A stretch of 64,000 nt of DNA from Candidatus Paceibacterota bacterium (lineage in GTDB: Bacteria > Actinomycetota > Actinomycetes > Nanopelagicales > Nanopelagicaceae). A program made the position numbers and the translations under genes. Positions 1 through 8,712 of this stretch are shown in pieces. The DNA lies in assembly GCA_035530615.1 (NCBI GenBank), contig DATKUL010000002.1, positions 496,001 to 560,000 on the forward strand, given 5' to 3'. The first letter of the stretch is position 1. Each line of letters starts with the position of its first letter. The notes under the pieces are model-generated. The model ran no database searches, was not told where the DNA came from, and saw nothing but the letters and a program-made list of their open reading frames with translations.

Positions 1-465
1 CAAATTGAGTATCACTCTCTTACGCGTGACGAAGTGAACACTCGAGTTATACACCCTTTGGAATTCACTTCGCTTACGGCCTCGAACCCTCACGAGTACC
101 TATATGCATTCTGCGAACTCTCCAAGGGTTATCGCACATTCCGAGTTGATCGAATCCTAAAAACCCATAAGGCCAACAGCGTTGAGATGAATCCAAGTCG
201 TGAGATGGACACCTCCGAACCGGAAGTTCAAAGAATGGTCGTTGCCATTGCCTCACGTGAACGCGACGTTGCCGAGCGATTTAATCTTTCCCTTCAAAAT
301 CTCAGGGAAGACTCACGGAAGGAAGTCACAGTGGAGACCTTTACGCCGGACTGGGCTATCCGGGAGATCATGAGCTTCGGGGGAGAAGTTACCCTTAAAT
401 CTCCTCAGTATCTGCGGGAATCGCTCCGCGAACGCTCTCTGCGGGCGCTGGGCGGATATATTTAA
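1..465 (+). CDS. pafC: PafC-type WYL-domain transcriptional regulator, 3' end
   Basis: The frame is open from the first base, so the gene enters from outside the window and only its last ~154 residues are seen. They hold the end of a WYL domain: an LYAFCELSKGYRTFRVDRI block typical of that fold, followed by the WCX-like C-terminal extension. In actinobacteria PafB and PafC form a WYL pair that activates DNA-damage genes, and they commonly sit just upstream of tatA and tatC, as here. Assignment to PafC rather than another WYL protein rests on that position. A GTG at 34 is internal to the domain and is not the start. Confidence 0.75.
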   Translation, partial: QIEYHSLTRDEVNTRVIHPLEFTSLTASNPHEYLYAFCELSKGYRTFRVDRILKTHKANSVEMNPSREMDTSEPEVQRMVVAIASRERDVAERFNLSLQNLREDSRKEVTVETFTPDWAIREIMSFGGEVTLKSPQYLRESLRERSLRALGGYI

Positions 466-536
466 AGTTCTGAGGTAGCGTTAGCCCGTATTACCCCGTA
501 TTTATGTGCCAGCCCATGAAGTAGGAGATTATTGCG

Positions 537-722
537 ATGTTCCTGAGAGAACCTAGTCACATACTCATTCTTTTGCTTGTTCTTGTTCTCCTCTTTGGAG
601 CCAAACGTCTGCCAGATTCTGCTCGCTCGCTCGCTCGCTCTTTGCGAATCTTTAAGAGTGAAATAAAGGAAATCAACGAGGATGAGAAGAAGAAAGATGG
701 CGAAGGCCAAACGGAGAAGTAA
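537..722 (+). CDS. tatA: Sec-independent translocase subunit TatA
   Basis: A 61-residue protein with the TatA layout: a single N-terminal membrane helix (about residues 7-22), the [17 protein letters not shown] amphipathic hinge and helix, then an acidic and lysine-rich tail. TatA oligomerises to form the route for folded twin-arginine substrates across the cytoplasmic membrane. An AGGAG at 522-526 precedes the ATG at good spacing and fixes the start. tatC follows after two bases, so the two are almost certainly cotranscribed. TatB is not seen here. Confidence 0.93.
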   Translation: MFLREPSHILILLLVLVLLFGAKRLPDSARSLARSLRIFKSEIKEINEDEKKKDGEGQTEK

Positions 723-724
723 TC

Positions 725-1510
725 TTGGAGGCGGCCACCACCGGCGGTCGAATGCCGCTACTCGAGCACTTGCGAGAGTTCCGACGTCGTGCAGTCCGCT
801 CTTCCATCATTATTGTCTTGGCTTCGATTGCAGGTTGGTATTTCTATAACCCGATTATCACTCGTTTGGCTCGGCCAGTCTGTGATTTGGCAAAAGCCCA
901 AGCGGTCAATGCGACTCATTGCGGGTCCCTCTACATCAACGGTGTCCTGGGTCCGCTTAATCTTCAGATCAAAGTAGCCCTCCTCACAGGAGTGATCCTT
1001 TCTGCACCTCTCTGGCTTTATCAAGTATGGGCCTTTGTCGCACCTGGGCTCCATCGGAAAGAGAAGCGAAATTCGATCCTCTTCATACTCAGCGCCACGC
1101 CTTTCTTTGCAGCGGGAGCGACACTCGGCTACCTGATTCTTCCAGTAGCGATCCGCGTGCTTTTTGGCTTCACGCCGCAGTCACTAGCCAACTTGGTCAA
1201 GTTCGACGATTATTTGGATTTTGTTCTAAGAATAATCCTCTTGTTCGGGCTAGCCTTCGAACTCCCGATCTTTCTCGTTGCGCTCAATCTCATTGGCTTT
1301 ATTTCCGGCAAGGCGATTCTTCGCCCCTGGAGGATCTGGCTTTTCGGAATCACCCTTTTCACTGCCGCCTTCACTCCAACGGGTGACCCAATGACGATGG
1401 CCCTGCTCGCTGTGCCTCTCTGCATTTTTTACTTTATGGCCGGCGGTATCGCGCTTCTGGTTGATCGACGGCGCGGGAAACGAATGCTCACTGAAGACGG
1501 TGCCGCCTGA
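725..1510 (+). CDS. tatC: Sec-independent translocase subunit TatC
   Basis: TatC is the multispanning receptor for twin-arginine signal peptides. The 261-residue product has the family's N-terminal MPLLEHLREFRRR motif and about six hydrophobic segments, and it ends in a basic tail. The listed start is a TTG directly after tatA; an in-frame ATG at 752 gives a protein beginning exactly at the conserved motif and is equally plausible. The stop overlaps the ATG of the following lipid kinase by one base, which suggests translational coupling. Confidence 0.95.
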   Translation: MEAATTGGRMPLLEHLREFRRRAVRSSIIIVLASIAGWYFYNPIITRLARPVCDLAKAQAVNATHCGSLYINGVLGPLNLQIKVALLTGVILSAPLWLYQVWAFVAPGLHRKEKRNSILFILSATPFFAAGATLGYLILPVAIRVLFGFTPQSLANLVKFDDYLDFVLRIILLFGLAFELPIFLVALNLIGFISGKAILRPWRIWLFGITLFTAAFTPTGDPMTMALLAVPLCIFYFMAGGIALLVDRRRGKRMLTEDGAA

Positions 1511-2379
1511 TGTGGGCAGTCGTCATCAACCCAATTTCTGGGCAGGGGAAAGGTGCCGTCTTCGGTACTCGGGTAATAACATTCTTCAATTTGAGAGGAA
1601 TCGACTATCGAATAATTACCGGCGCTACTGCGAACCTCACCAGTAAGAATCTCGCAACTTTCCTCTCACGCGAACAAAATTGTGATGGAGTGGTTGCGGT
1701 TGGCGGAGACGGCCTTGTTCACTTAGTTATCCAACAAATAGCGCAGACCAATATCCCGCTTGCGGTTATTCCAGCTGGCACGGGCAATGACACATGTCGG
1801 AGCCTGGGATGGCCACTCGACAACTTGGAATTGATACTCGAGAGTGTCTTGACTCAGGAACCTGAATACATTGACCTTGGAATAGTTGATGGCGAGTGGT
1901 TTTCGGCCATTCTTTCCACCGGCTTCGATTCAGTAGTGAATGAGCGGGCCAATACTTTCAAGTGGCCAAAAGGGCCGACGAAATACAATGCTGCCATCGC
2001 CCGCGAATTGCCAGGTTTTAGACCGCGAGAGTACGAGATTGAACTCGATGGGCGTACGTACTCAACCAAAGCGATGCTCATCGCCATTGGAAATGGAATC
2101 TCATACGGGGGAGGGATGAAAGTCTGTCCGAATGCGCTGCTTCATGATGGCCTCTTCGATGTCATGATTCTTCATCCAATCTCTAAATTCGAATTTCTAC
2201 GAGTCTTCCCGAAAGTTTATTCAGGAGCGCACGTCTCTCATCCAGCCGTCAAATTTTTCCGGAGCAAAAAGGTAGCGATTTTGTCCAATGCGGTTGCTTA
2301 TGCCGACGGGGAGAGAGTCGGACCGTTGCCAGTTCACGCGGAATCAGTCCCCTCGGCACTCCTTACCTGGTTGCAATGA
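1510..2379 (+). CDS. Diacylglycerol kinase family lipid kinase
   Basis: A 289-residue protein of the DAGK catalytic family (YegS/BmrU type). It begins with the NPISGQGKG nucleotide-binding motif, then GVVAVGGDGLVHLV (GGDG) near residue 70 and PAGTGNDTCRSLG near residue 92, the standard ATP-binding signatures. The second half is the beta-sandwich domain with a YGGGMKVCPNA metal-site motif. Members phosphorylate diacylglycerol or related lipids at the membrane; the substrate cannot be told from sequence. The gene overlaps tatC upstream by one base and helY downstream by four. Confidence 0.9.
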   Translation: MWAVVINPISGQGKGAVFGTRVITFFNLRGIDYRIITGATANLTSKNLATFLSREQNCDGVVAVGGDGLVHLVIQQIAQTNIPLAVIPAGTGNDTCRSLGWPLDNLELILESVLTQEPEYIDLGIVDGEWFSAILSTGFDSVVNERANTFKWPKGPTKYNAAIARELPGFRPREYEIELDGRTYSTKAMLIAIGNGISYGGGMKVCPNALLHDGLFDVMILHPISKFEFLRVFPKVYSGAHVSHPAVKFFRSKKVAILSNAVAYADGERVGPLPVHAESVPSALLTWLQ

Positions 2380-4766
2380 CAACTCCAGCCGCACGTTATG
2401 CGGAATCGAGAAAGCTAAATACATCGGTTCTGACGCAAGAGTTTGCCAACACTTTCTCTTTTCCTTTCGACGACTTCCAATCAAAAGCCTGCCGGGCCGT
2501 TGAGTCAGGGAAGGGAGTTCTAGTTGCCGCTCCGACTGGGGCGGGCAAAACAGTGGTCGGAGAATTTGCTGCATTTCTCGCGATTCAGCACGGGAAGAAG
2601 TGCTTCTACACGACTCCAATCAAAGCGCTCTCTAATCAGAAGTATCAAGAATTTGTGGCCCGTTTCGGCACGGAAAGAGTGGGGTTGCTGACCGGAGATA
2701 CCAGCATTAACGGTGAGGCAGATATCTTGGTCATGACGACCGAAGTACTGCGCAATATGTTGTACGCGGGCTCCAGCACACTCTCTTCGTTGGGTTTTGT
2801 CGTGATGGACGAAGTTCATTATCTCGCCGATAAGTTCCGTGGCGCCGTGTGGGAGGAAGTCCTCATCCACTTGATGGAGAGCGTTCAAGTGATATCACTT
2901 TCGGCAACGGTCTCAAATGCGGAAGAGTTTGGCGAATGGTTGCAAGTTATCCGCGGTGACACCGAAGTAATCGTGAGCGAGATCCGACCGGTTCCGTTGT
3001 ATCAACATGTACTTATCGACAATAGTTTGGTGGATCTCTTTGTTGAGAATGGTCATGTAAATCCCGAGATTCTCAGGCGCGAACGCGAAGCCATGCGCCG
3101 AGTCCGGACGCCAAGAAGTGCAGGAAGGGGGAGTAGAGGCAAGGATTTCGCCGATGGTGGTCACAGGCTTTCACGAGCAGAAATCATTGAAAAACTCGAT
3201 CGCGAAAGGATGTTGCCGGCGATCACTTTCATTTTTTCCAGGTTGGGCTGCGATTCCGCGGTGCACCAATGTCTGACATCGGGCGTGAGACTTACAACAT
3301 CGGATGAGAGAAAAGAGATTCGTGAGACCGCCACGCGATATACGCAGAATATTGCGGCGGAGGATCTAGAAACTCTCGGATTCCCAGAATGGATAACGGC
3401 CCTGGAGAGGGGAATCGCGGCTCATCATGCTGGTTTGCTTCCCAGCTTTAAGAGTGCGGTCGAAGATCTTTTCCAACGCGGTCTGATCAAAGCGGTCTTT
3501 GCCACTGAGACCTTAGCTCTGGGCATCAATATGCCGGCTCGCACCGTGGTGCTGGAGAAATTGGTGAAGTGGAACGGCGAGGCTCATGTGCCCGTGACGC
3601 CAGGGGAGTACACCCAATTGACCGGACGCGCCGGGCGACGCGGAATTGATATTGAAGGTAACGCAGTTGTTCAGTGGTCGCCTACCGTCGACTCCGCAAT
3701 GGCGGCTAGTTTGGCATCGACTCGTACTTACCCGTTACGTTCCTCTTTTACCCCTACGTACAACATGGCGATAAATCTCATCTCTCGATTCGGGCGTGAA
3801 CGAGCACGAGGTTCGCTGGAGTCATCCTTTGCCCAATTTCAAGCCGATCGTGCAGTAGTAGGACTCACCCGCCAAGTGCATAAGAATGAAGTAGCCATTG
3901 CCGAGTTTGATGAAGTTTCCGGGTGTCACCTGGGCGACTTTAGAAGGTATGCAGAACTTCGGCGGGAGATTAAGGAAACAGAGACGTTACTTTCTCATAG
4001 GCAAGCAAAGCGCGGCTTTGATCCACGTCAGAGAGCGCATCTGGAATCCGAACTTGTGGATTTGAAGAAGGCGATGCGCAATCACCCTTCTCATTCATGC
4101 AACGATCGTGAGGCGCACGCCCGGATTGCCGAACGCGCATCCCGCCTTCGCAAGGAGAATATTGGACTTCTCTCACGTGTCGAGAATCGAACCCACGTTA
4201 TCGCACGTACATTCGACCATGTTTGTGACGTGTTGACCGAACTGGGATATATCCAGGCAGAGAAGACCCTTCCGCAGGGTCAAATTCTCGCCAAGATATA
4301 CACGGAATCCGATCTTCTCTTATCGGAGGCAATTCGTGAAGATCTTTTCGATCATCTTTCGGCGCCGGAATTGCTCAGCGTTCTTTCCAGCATGATTTTC
4401 CAAGGTAGGACATCACAGGCACAAGCACCTCGAATTCCTACCGGAAGCGTCCAAACCGCCTTGGCAGAAGTCACTCGTTTGTGGGCGAAACTAGAAGTAA
4501 TTGAAAATGCACATCAAGTCAGGACGCAGCGCGAACCTGACTTTGGCTTCTGTTGGATTTCTTTTCGATGGGCTAACGGACATTCTCTGCAAAGTGTCCT
4601 TAAAGATTCAGATCTTTCAGTTGGTGACTTTGTCAGATCTGCCAAACAACTCATTGATCTGCTCCAACAAGTATCGGTAGCGAGTGAGAAATTACGTCCG
4701 AAATGCTTGGAAGCCATGAAGAAGTTGGATCGAGGGGTAGTGGCGTATATGGTGAATGAATCATGA
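2376..4766 (+). CDS. helY: Superfamily 2 DEAD/DEAH-box helicase, HelY/Ski2-like
   Basis: A 796-residue helicase with Walker A APTGAGKT near residue 55, DEVH box near 148, SAT motif, and motif VI QLTGRAGRRG near residue 415. The C-terminal third matches the DSHCT region of Ski2/Mtr4-like RNA helicases. HelY is the actinobacterial member and usually lies close to tatC. A role in RNA metabolism is inferred from the eukaryotic relatives. It overlaps the lipid kinase (ATGA at 2376) and the exonuclease gene (ATGA at 4763), placing it mid-operon. Confidence 0.9.
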   Translation: MTTPAARYAESRKLNTSVLTQEFANTFSFPFDDFQSKACRAVESGKGVLVAAPTGAGKTVVGEFAAFLAIQHGKKCFYTTPIKALSNQKYQEFVARFGTERVGLLTGDTSINGEADILVMTTEVLRNMLYAGSSTLSSLGFVVMDEVHYLADKFRGAVWEEVLIHLMESVQVISLSATVSNAEEFGEWLQVIRGDTEVIVSEIRPVPLYQHVLIDNSLVDLFVENGHVNPEILRREREAMRRVRTPRSAGRGSRGKDFADGGHRLSRAEIIEKLDRERMLPAITFIFSRLGCDSAVHQCLTSGVRLTTSDERKEIRETATRYTQNIAAEDLETLGFPEWITALERGIAAHHAGLLPSFKSAVEDLFQRGLIKAVFATETLALGINMPARTVVLEKLVKWNGEAHVPVTPGEYTQLTGRAGRRGIDIEGNAVVQWSPTVDSAMAASLASTRTYPLRSSFTPTYNMAINLISRFGRERARGSLESSFAQFQADRAVVGLTRQVHKNEVAIAEFDEVSGCHLGDFRRYAELRREIKETETLLSHRQAKRGFDPRQRAHLESELVDLKKAMRNHPSHSCNDREAHARIAERASRLRKENIGLLSRVENRTHVIARTFDHVCDVLTELGYIQAEKTLPQGQILAKIYTESDLLLSEAIREDLFDHLSAPELLSVLSSMIFQGRTSQAQAPRIPTGSVQTALAEVTRLWAKLEVIENAHQVRTQREPDFGFCWISFRWANGHSLQSVLKDSDLSVGDFVRSAKQLIDLLQQVSVASEKLRPKCLEAMKKLDRGVVAYMVNES

Positions 4767-5668
4767 CCTTGATGCTTATAGATAGCGCCTCACTCTGGTA
4801 CCGCGCCTACTACGGAATGCCAGATACCTTGGTCGCACCTGATGGAACTCCAGTTAATGCGATTCGCGGATATTTGGATATGACTGCACGCTTGATTGGT
4901 ATGTACAGACCCGAACGACTTGTAGCGTGCATCGAAGGAGATTGGCGTCCAAGCTGGCGCGTTTCGCTCTTTCCTGATTACAAAGCCAATCGAGTCGATG
5001 CGACTAGTGGGGCCGAAGAAGAGGAGCCAGAGACGCTCACGCCGCAAATTCCCATCCTGCTCGATATTCTGGACGCCATAGGATTTCCCGTCATCGGTAT
5101 CGATGATTTCGAAGCCGACGATGTCATGGCATCTTTCGCCGTGCAGCATGCAGGTCCAACGAGGATTGTTACGGGGGATCGAGATCTTTTCCAAATGGTG
5201 GATGATGCGCGCGACGTCGCCGTTGTATATCTTGCTAAAGGACTTTCAGCCCATGAATTTGTAAATCACAAATGGGTGCAAGAGAAGTATGAAATCCCCG
5301 GAGATCGATATGGACTTTTTGCGATGTTTCGTGGAGATCCTTCCGACGGATTGCCTGGAGTAAAAGGAATCGGACAAAAGGGCGCGGCGCTTATTGCAAA
5401 TCACTTTGCAGATGTACACGAGGTAATTGCGGGAGCCGAGGAAGAGCATCCGGCGCTGTCACCGGCGCTGGTCAAGAAAATTCTTGCCGGACGCGACTAC
5501 TTGGCGATCGCGCCAACCTTGGTCCAATGCGCCACGGATATTTCGCTTCCACAGGTCCCGCTCGAACTTCCCAAGCGACCCAAGGACTTGAAGGCGCTCA
5601 AGAAACTGCAAGAACAGTACGGACTTAGCACCAGCATTGAGAGAATGATCTCGGCTTTGCAGTGGTGA
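4763..5668 (+). CDS. 5'-3' exonuclease (flap nuclease, PolA N-terminal domain-like)
   Basis: A 301-residue stand-alone member of the 5'-3' exonuclease family. It has an N-terminal LIDSASLWYRAYYGMP motif, the metal-binding DDFEADDVMASFA cluster near residue 113, GDRDLFQMVDD, and a helix-hairpin-helix with GDPSDGLPGVKGIGQKGA near residue 197. These match the nuclease domain of DNA polymerase I without the polymerase. Such enzymes remove RNA primers or flaps. Actinobacteria often carry this gene near helY. It overlaps lnt by seven bases. Confidence 0.9.
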   Translation: MTLMLIDSASLWYRAYYGMPDTLVAPDGTPVNAIRGYLDMTARLIGMYRPERLVACIEGDWRPSWRVSLFPDYKANRVDATSGAEEEEPETLTPQIPILLDILDAIGFPVIGIDDFEADDVMASFAVQHAGPTRIVTGDRDLFQMVDDARDVAVVYLAKGLSAHEFVNHKWVQEKYEIPGDRYGLFAMFRGDPSDGLPGVKGIGQKGAALIANHFADVHEVIAGAEEEHPALSPALVKKILAGRDYLAIAPTLVQCATDISLPQVPLELPKRPKDLKALKKLQEQYGLSTSIERMISALQW

Positions 5669-7092
5669 TTCTCCAAGCGCTGATCGCGGGCTTACTCATG
5701 TACGCCGCCTTCGCACCCATTGCTCTCTGGTGGTGCGCTCCGATTGCTTTAGCACTGCTCATTCATCTTCTGTACCAACCAGCATTGAAGCGTCGCCTCA
5801 TTGCCGTTGCGTCCTTTGCAACTGCATTCTTTGCCCCTCTTCTATCGTGGACGAATACATATGTCGGAAATGTTCCTTGGATTATTCTCACGCTTCTCCA
5901 AATCGCGTTGCTGACACCGCTTGGTTTTCTCCCTCTTCAAAAGTCGAAACCGTGGCTACTTCTTCTCTTTCCATCCTTCTGGATTCTCATTGAACTTGTT
6001 CGAACCCGATTTCCATTCGGTGGATTTGGGTGGGGGAGGGCGGCATTTAGCCAACCAGATGCCCCTTACGCGCTTATCGCACAATTGGGGGGTGTCCCAC
6101 TACTGAGCTTTGTCGTCGCCCTCATTGGCGTCGCACTTTATCTGTTGGTGGTTGATCGAAAACTGAAGGCGCTCTGGTTGGTAATTCTCATCGCGCTTCC
6201 GACCTTCCTCTTAGGATCTGCTAAAGGCGATGAAAGACGCGATTTCAACTTTGTTGCAGTTCAAGGGGGAGTGCCTCAGCTTGGACTTGAGTTCAACGCG
6301 CGCGCCACAGCTGTCTTTGAAAATCATCTAAGGGTGACCCGCGCATATTTGACCCAACGAAATGGCACTCCGGATGTGGTTTTGTGGCCGGAAAATTCGG
6401 TGGATGTGGACCCTTTTCAAACCTCTTTCGTAAGGGAGAAAATTCAAACTTTAGTCGACGAGTATTCAACTCCATTGGTCCTTGGGGCTGTCTTGGAAGC
6501 TGGAGAAAAATTCCACAACGCTTCCATGCTCTGGCTACCCAGAACAGGTCCTAGTTCGATATATATCAAAGCGCATTTGACGCCCTTTGGGGAATATATT
6601 CCCCTGCGCACCATTGCAGAATTCATTTCCCCTTATGCAAAAAGTGTCGCGGGATTTCTGCCGGGAAATGAAATCGTTTTACATCACGTAGGAAGGGCTC
6701 TCTTTGCACCAATAATTTGTTTCGAACTTCTCGACGATCAAGTCGGGCGCGAAATGGGCAAACGTTCAAATGCTTTAGTAATTCAGACAAATAGTGCAAC
6801 TTTTGGGAGATCTCCTGAAAGTGAGCAGCAACTTCAGATTTCGCGAATACGTGCGATTGAACATCAAAGGTACGCAGTAAGTATTTCCACATCCGGCGTG
6901 AGTGCCCTCATCGATCCACTTGGGAGGGTGTCTCAACGTAGTGGAATTGATCAATCTGCAATTATCGACTCTTCCATTGCACTCATAAGTACGATTACGC
7001 CATCGGACAAATATGGTCAGCAAGTCGAACTTGTCTTAATCTTCATACCTGGAGTATTTGTATTCGCATTTTCACGTCGGAGGGTGAGATGA
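5662..7092 (+). CDS. lnt: Apolipoprotein N-acyltransferase
   Basis: Lnt adds the third acyl chain to the N-terminal cysteine of lipoproteins at the outer face of the membrane. The 476-residue protein has about six N-terminal membrane segments, a nitrilase-like domain from roughly residue 195 to 450, and a final membrane helix. Candidate catalytic residues are visible: Glu in WPENS, Lys in YIKAHLTPFGEY, and Cys in APIICFELL. The start is a GTG inside the previous gene. The stop overlaps ppm1 (ATGA), recalling the Lnt-Ppm1 fusion of mycobacteria, here as two proteins. Confidence 0.92.
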   Translation: MVILQALIAGLLMYAAFAPIALWWCAPIALALLIHLLYQPALKRRLIAVASFATAFFAPLLSWTNTYVGNVPWIILTLLQIALLTPLGFLPLQKSKPWLLLLFPSFWILIELVRTRFPFGGFGWGRAAFSQPDAPYALIAQLGGVPLLSFVVALIGVALYLLVVDRKLKALWLVILIALPTFLLGSAKGDERRDFNFVAVQGGVPQLGLEFNARATAVFENHLRVTRAYLTQRNGTPDVVLWPENSVDVDPFQTSFVREKIQTLVDEYSTPLVLGAVLEAGEKFHNASMLWLPRTGPSSIYIKAHLTPFGEYIPLRTIAEFISPYAKSVAGFLPGNEIVLHHVGRALFAPIICFELLDDQVGREMGKRSNALVIQTNSATFGRSPESEQQLQISRIRAIEHQRYAVSISTSGVSALIDPLGRVSQRSGIDQSAIIDSSIALISTITPSDKYGQQVELVLIFIPGVFVFAFSRRRVR

Positions 7093-7823
7093 AGATCCTT
7101 GTCATAATTCCGACCTATAACGAAGTCCAGAGCATCAGTTCTGTCATTAATGGGGTACTTTCGCTGCCCTTTGATCTGCACATTTTGGTCGTTGACGATA
7201 ACTCTCCAGATGGGACCTCCAAGGTCGTCAAGGAGTTGAACTCCGATCGGGTCCATGTCCTGGATCGAACCCAGAAATCTGGACTTGGCGCTGCTTACCG
7301 AACCGGCTTCCAGTGGGGTCTGAATGACTCCACCTTCACTCACTTCGTGACCATGGATGGCGATGGTTCTCACCGCTGGCAGGACCTGCGTCGGCTCATC
7401 GAACGCGCCAAAAACGCCGATGTTGTGATGGGAACACGGTGGATGCCAGGTGGCGCCATCGAGAACTGGCCCAAATATCGACAATTTATCTCCCGAGTTG
7501 GCACCTCATACGCTCGGTGGGCGCTAAGAATGCCGTTGGATGACCTCACCGGTGGCTTTAGGGTTTATGCCGTACACCTACTGAGACGAATCAAGATAGA
7601 GACTATTACCTCAGATGGTTACTGTTTTCAAATAGAAATGGTGCGAGCGGCTCACGCTGGCGACGGAACTTTCGCCCAAGAACCAATCACCTTTGTGGAA
7701 AGAGAGCTTGGAAAATCCAAGATGAGCAGACGTATAGTGATAGAAGCGCTAACCAAAGTAACCGGTTGGGCGTTCGAATCCCGGGTACGAAATAACGCCG
7801 ATAAGTTACATTATGTTAAGTAG
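7089..7823 (+). CDS. ppm1: Polyprenol monophosphomannose synthase (GT2 family)
   Basis: A 244-residue family 2 glycosyltransferase. VVDDNSPDGT near residue 35 binds the nucleotide sugar and MDGDGSH near residue 92 is the DxD-type metal site. It lacks membrane helices, like the catalytic domain of mycobacterial Ppm1. The expected reaction is transfer of mannose from GDP-mannose to polyprenyl phosphate, feeding lipoglycan and glycoprotein mannosylation. Position directly after lnt supports Ppm1 over a generic GT2. It ends this + strand operon and faces the next gene convergently. Confidence 0.88.
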   Translation: MKILVIIPTYNEVQSISSVINGVLSLPFDLHILVVDDNSPDGTSKVVKELNSDRVHVLDRTQKSGLGAAYRTGFQWGLNDSTFTHFVTMDGDGSHRWQDLRRLIERAKNADVVMGTRWMPGGAIENWPKYRQFISRVGTSYARWALRMPLDDLTGGFRVYAVHLLRRIKIETITSDGYCFQIEMVRAAHAGDGTFAQEPITFVERELGKSKMSRRIVIEALTKVTGWAFESRVRNNADKLHYVK

Positions 7824-7862
7824 ATCATCGGTCGACGCTTACTTAGATCCCCTGCCTATGCC

Positions 7863-8702
7863 TTAATCGCGCCAACTATGCTCTGGTGCGTAACCGAGCA
7901 TTCCCCTGGCTTTATCGATAGAGAGCAAGGTCTCCCTCCCACTGATCTCCCTGGTCAATGCAACGCCTGGAAAAACTTCGGCGACTAGTTCAGCACTAGG
8001 TCTACTCATCACCGTGTCAGATGCCGCAATGATAAAACTCTCAAAACCCGGCTTGGCATTTTCCAACGCCCGCGACACAGCCTGGGCTCCATCGCGACCA
8101 TCAATGTAACCCCAGAGATTCCATTTACGTAATCTGGCATCGGATTGAAATTGGGTAAAGGCAGCATAATCTTCCGGATCCATCACATTGGAAAAACGCA
8201 GAGCAGTAATGCTTAACTGGCTATCCCAGCGGGTTAATTGGATGGACATTTGCTCTTCCAGATGTTTGACCAACGAGTAGGTGCTCTCTGGCCGGGCAGG
8301 GTACTCCTCATCCACCGGAATATAGGGAGGGTCGATATCAAAAGGCAGGCCTAAAACGGTTTCACTGGAGGCATAGACCACGTTCTTGATACCGGCACGT
8401 CTGGCGGCCTGGAATACGTTGTAGGTGGAGAGCAGGTTGTTATGGAATGTTGCGACATCCGAAAATAACCCGGGGGCTGGAATTGCTCCGAGATGAACGA
8501 TGGCGTCAAAGCCAGCATGTCGGTCATCCACACCGAGGATTGCGTCAATAACCGCGCCGTAATCCCGCAGATCCACTACAACTAGATCTTCGCTCCTCTC
8601 CCCCTCTCGGTCGAGAATAATTACCTCATGACTTTCAGCTTTGAGGCGTCGCACCACACTTCTACCGAGTTTTCCGTTTCCACCCGTGACCGCAATTTTC
8701 AT
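7863..8702 (-). CDS. NAD-dependent epimerase/dehydratase family protein
   Basis: An extended short-chain dehydrogenase of 279 residues. It starts with MKIAVTGGNGKLGRSVVRRL, a Rossmann GxxGxxG dinucleotide site, and has the active-site pair in TYSLVK (YxxxK). The ATG at 8702 is preferred over a longer frame because it begins exactly at the Rossmann strand and lies ten bases after the gcvP stop. The family includes sugar epimerases and uronate dehydrogenases; this substrate is unknown. It is probably cotranscribed with gcvP. Confidence 0.8.
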   Translation of the reverse strand: MKIAVTGGNGKLGRSVVRRLKAESHEVIILDREGERSEDLVVVDLRDYGAVIDAILGVDDRHAGFDAIVHLGAIPAPGLFSDVATFHNNLLSTYNVFQAARRAGIKNVVYASSETVLGLPFDIDPPYIPVDEEYPARPESTYSLVKHLEEQMSIQLTRWDSQLSITALRFSNVMDPEDYAAFTQFQSDARLRKWNLWGYIDGRDGAQAVSRALENAKPGFESFIIAASDTVMSRPSAELVAEVFPGVALTREISGRETLLSIDKARGMLGYAPEHSWRD

Positions 8703-8712
8703 AGGGAACTTC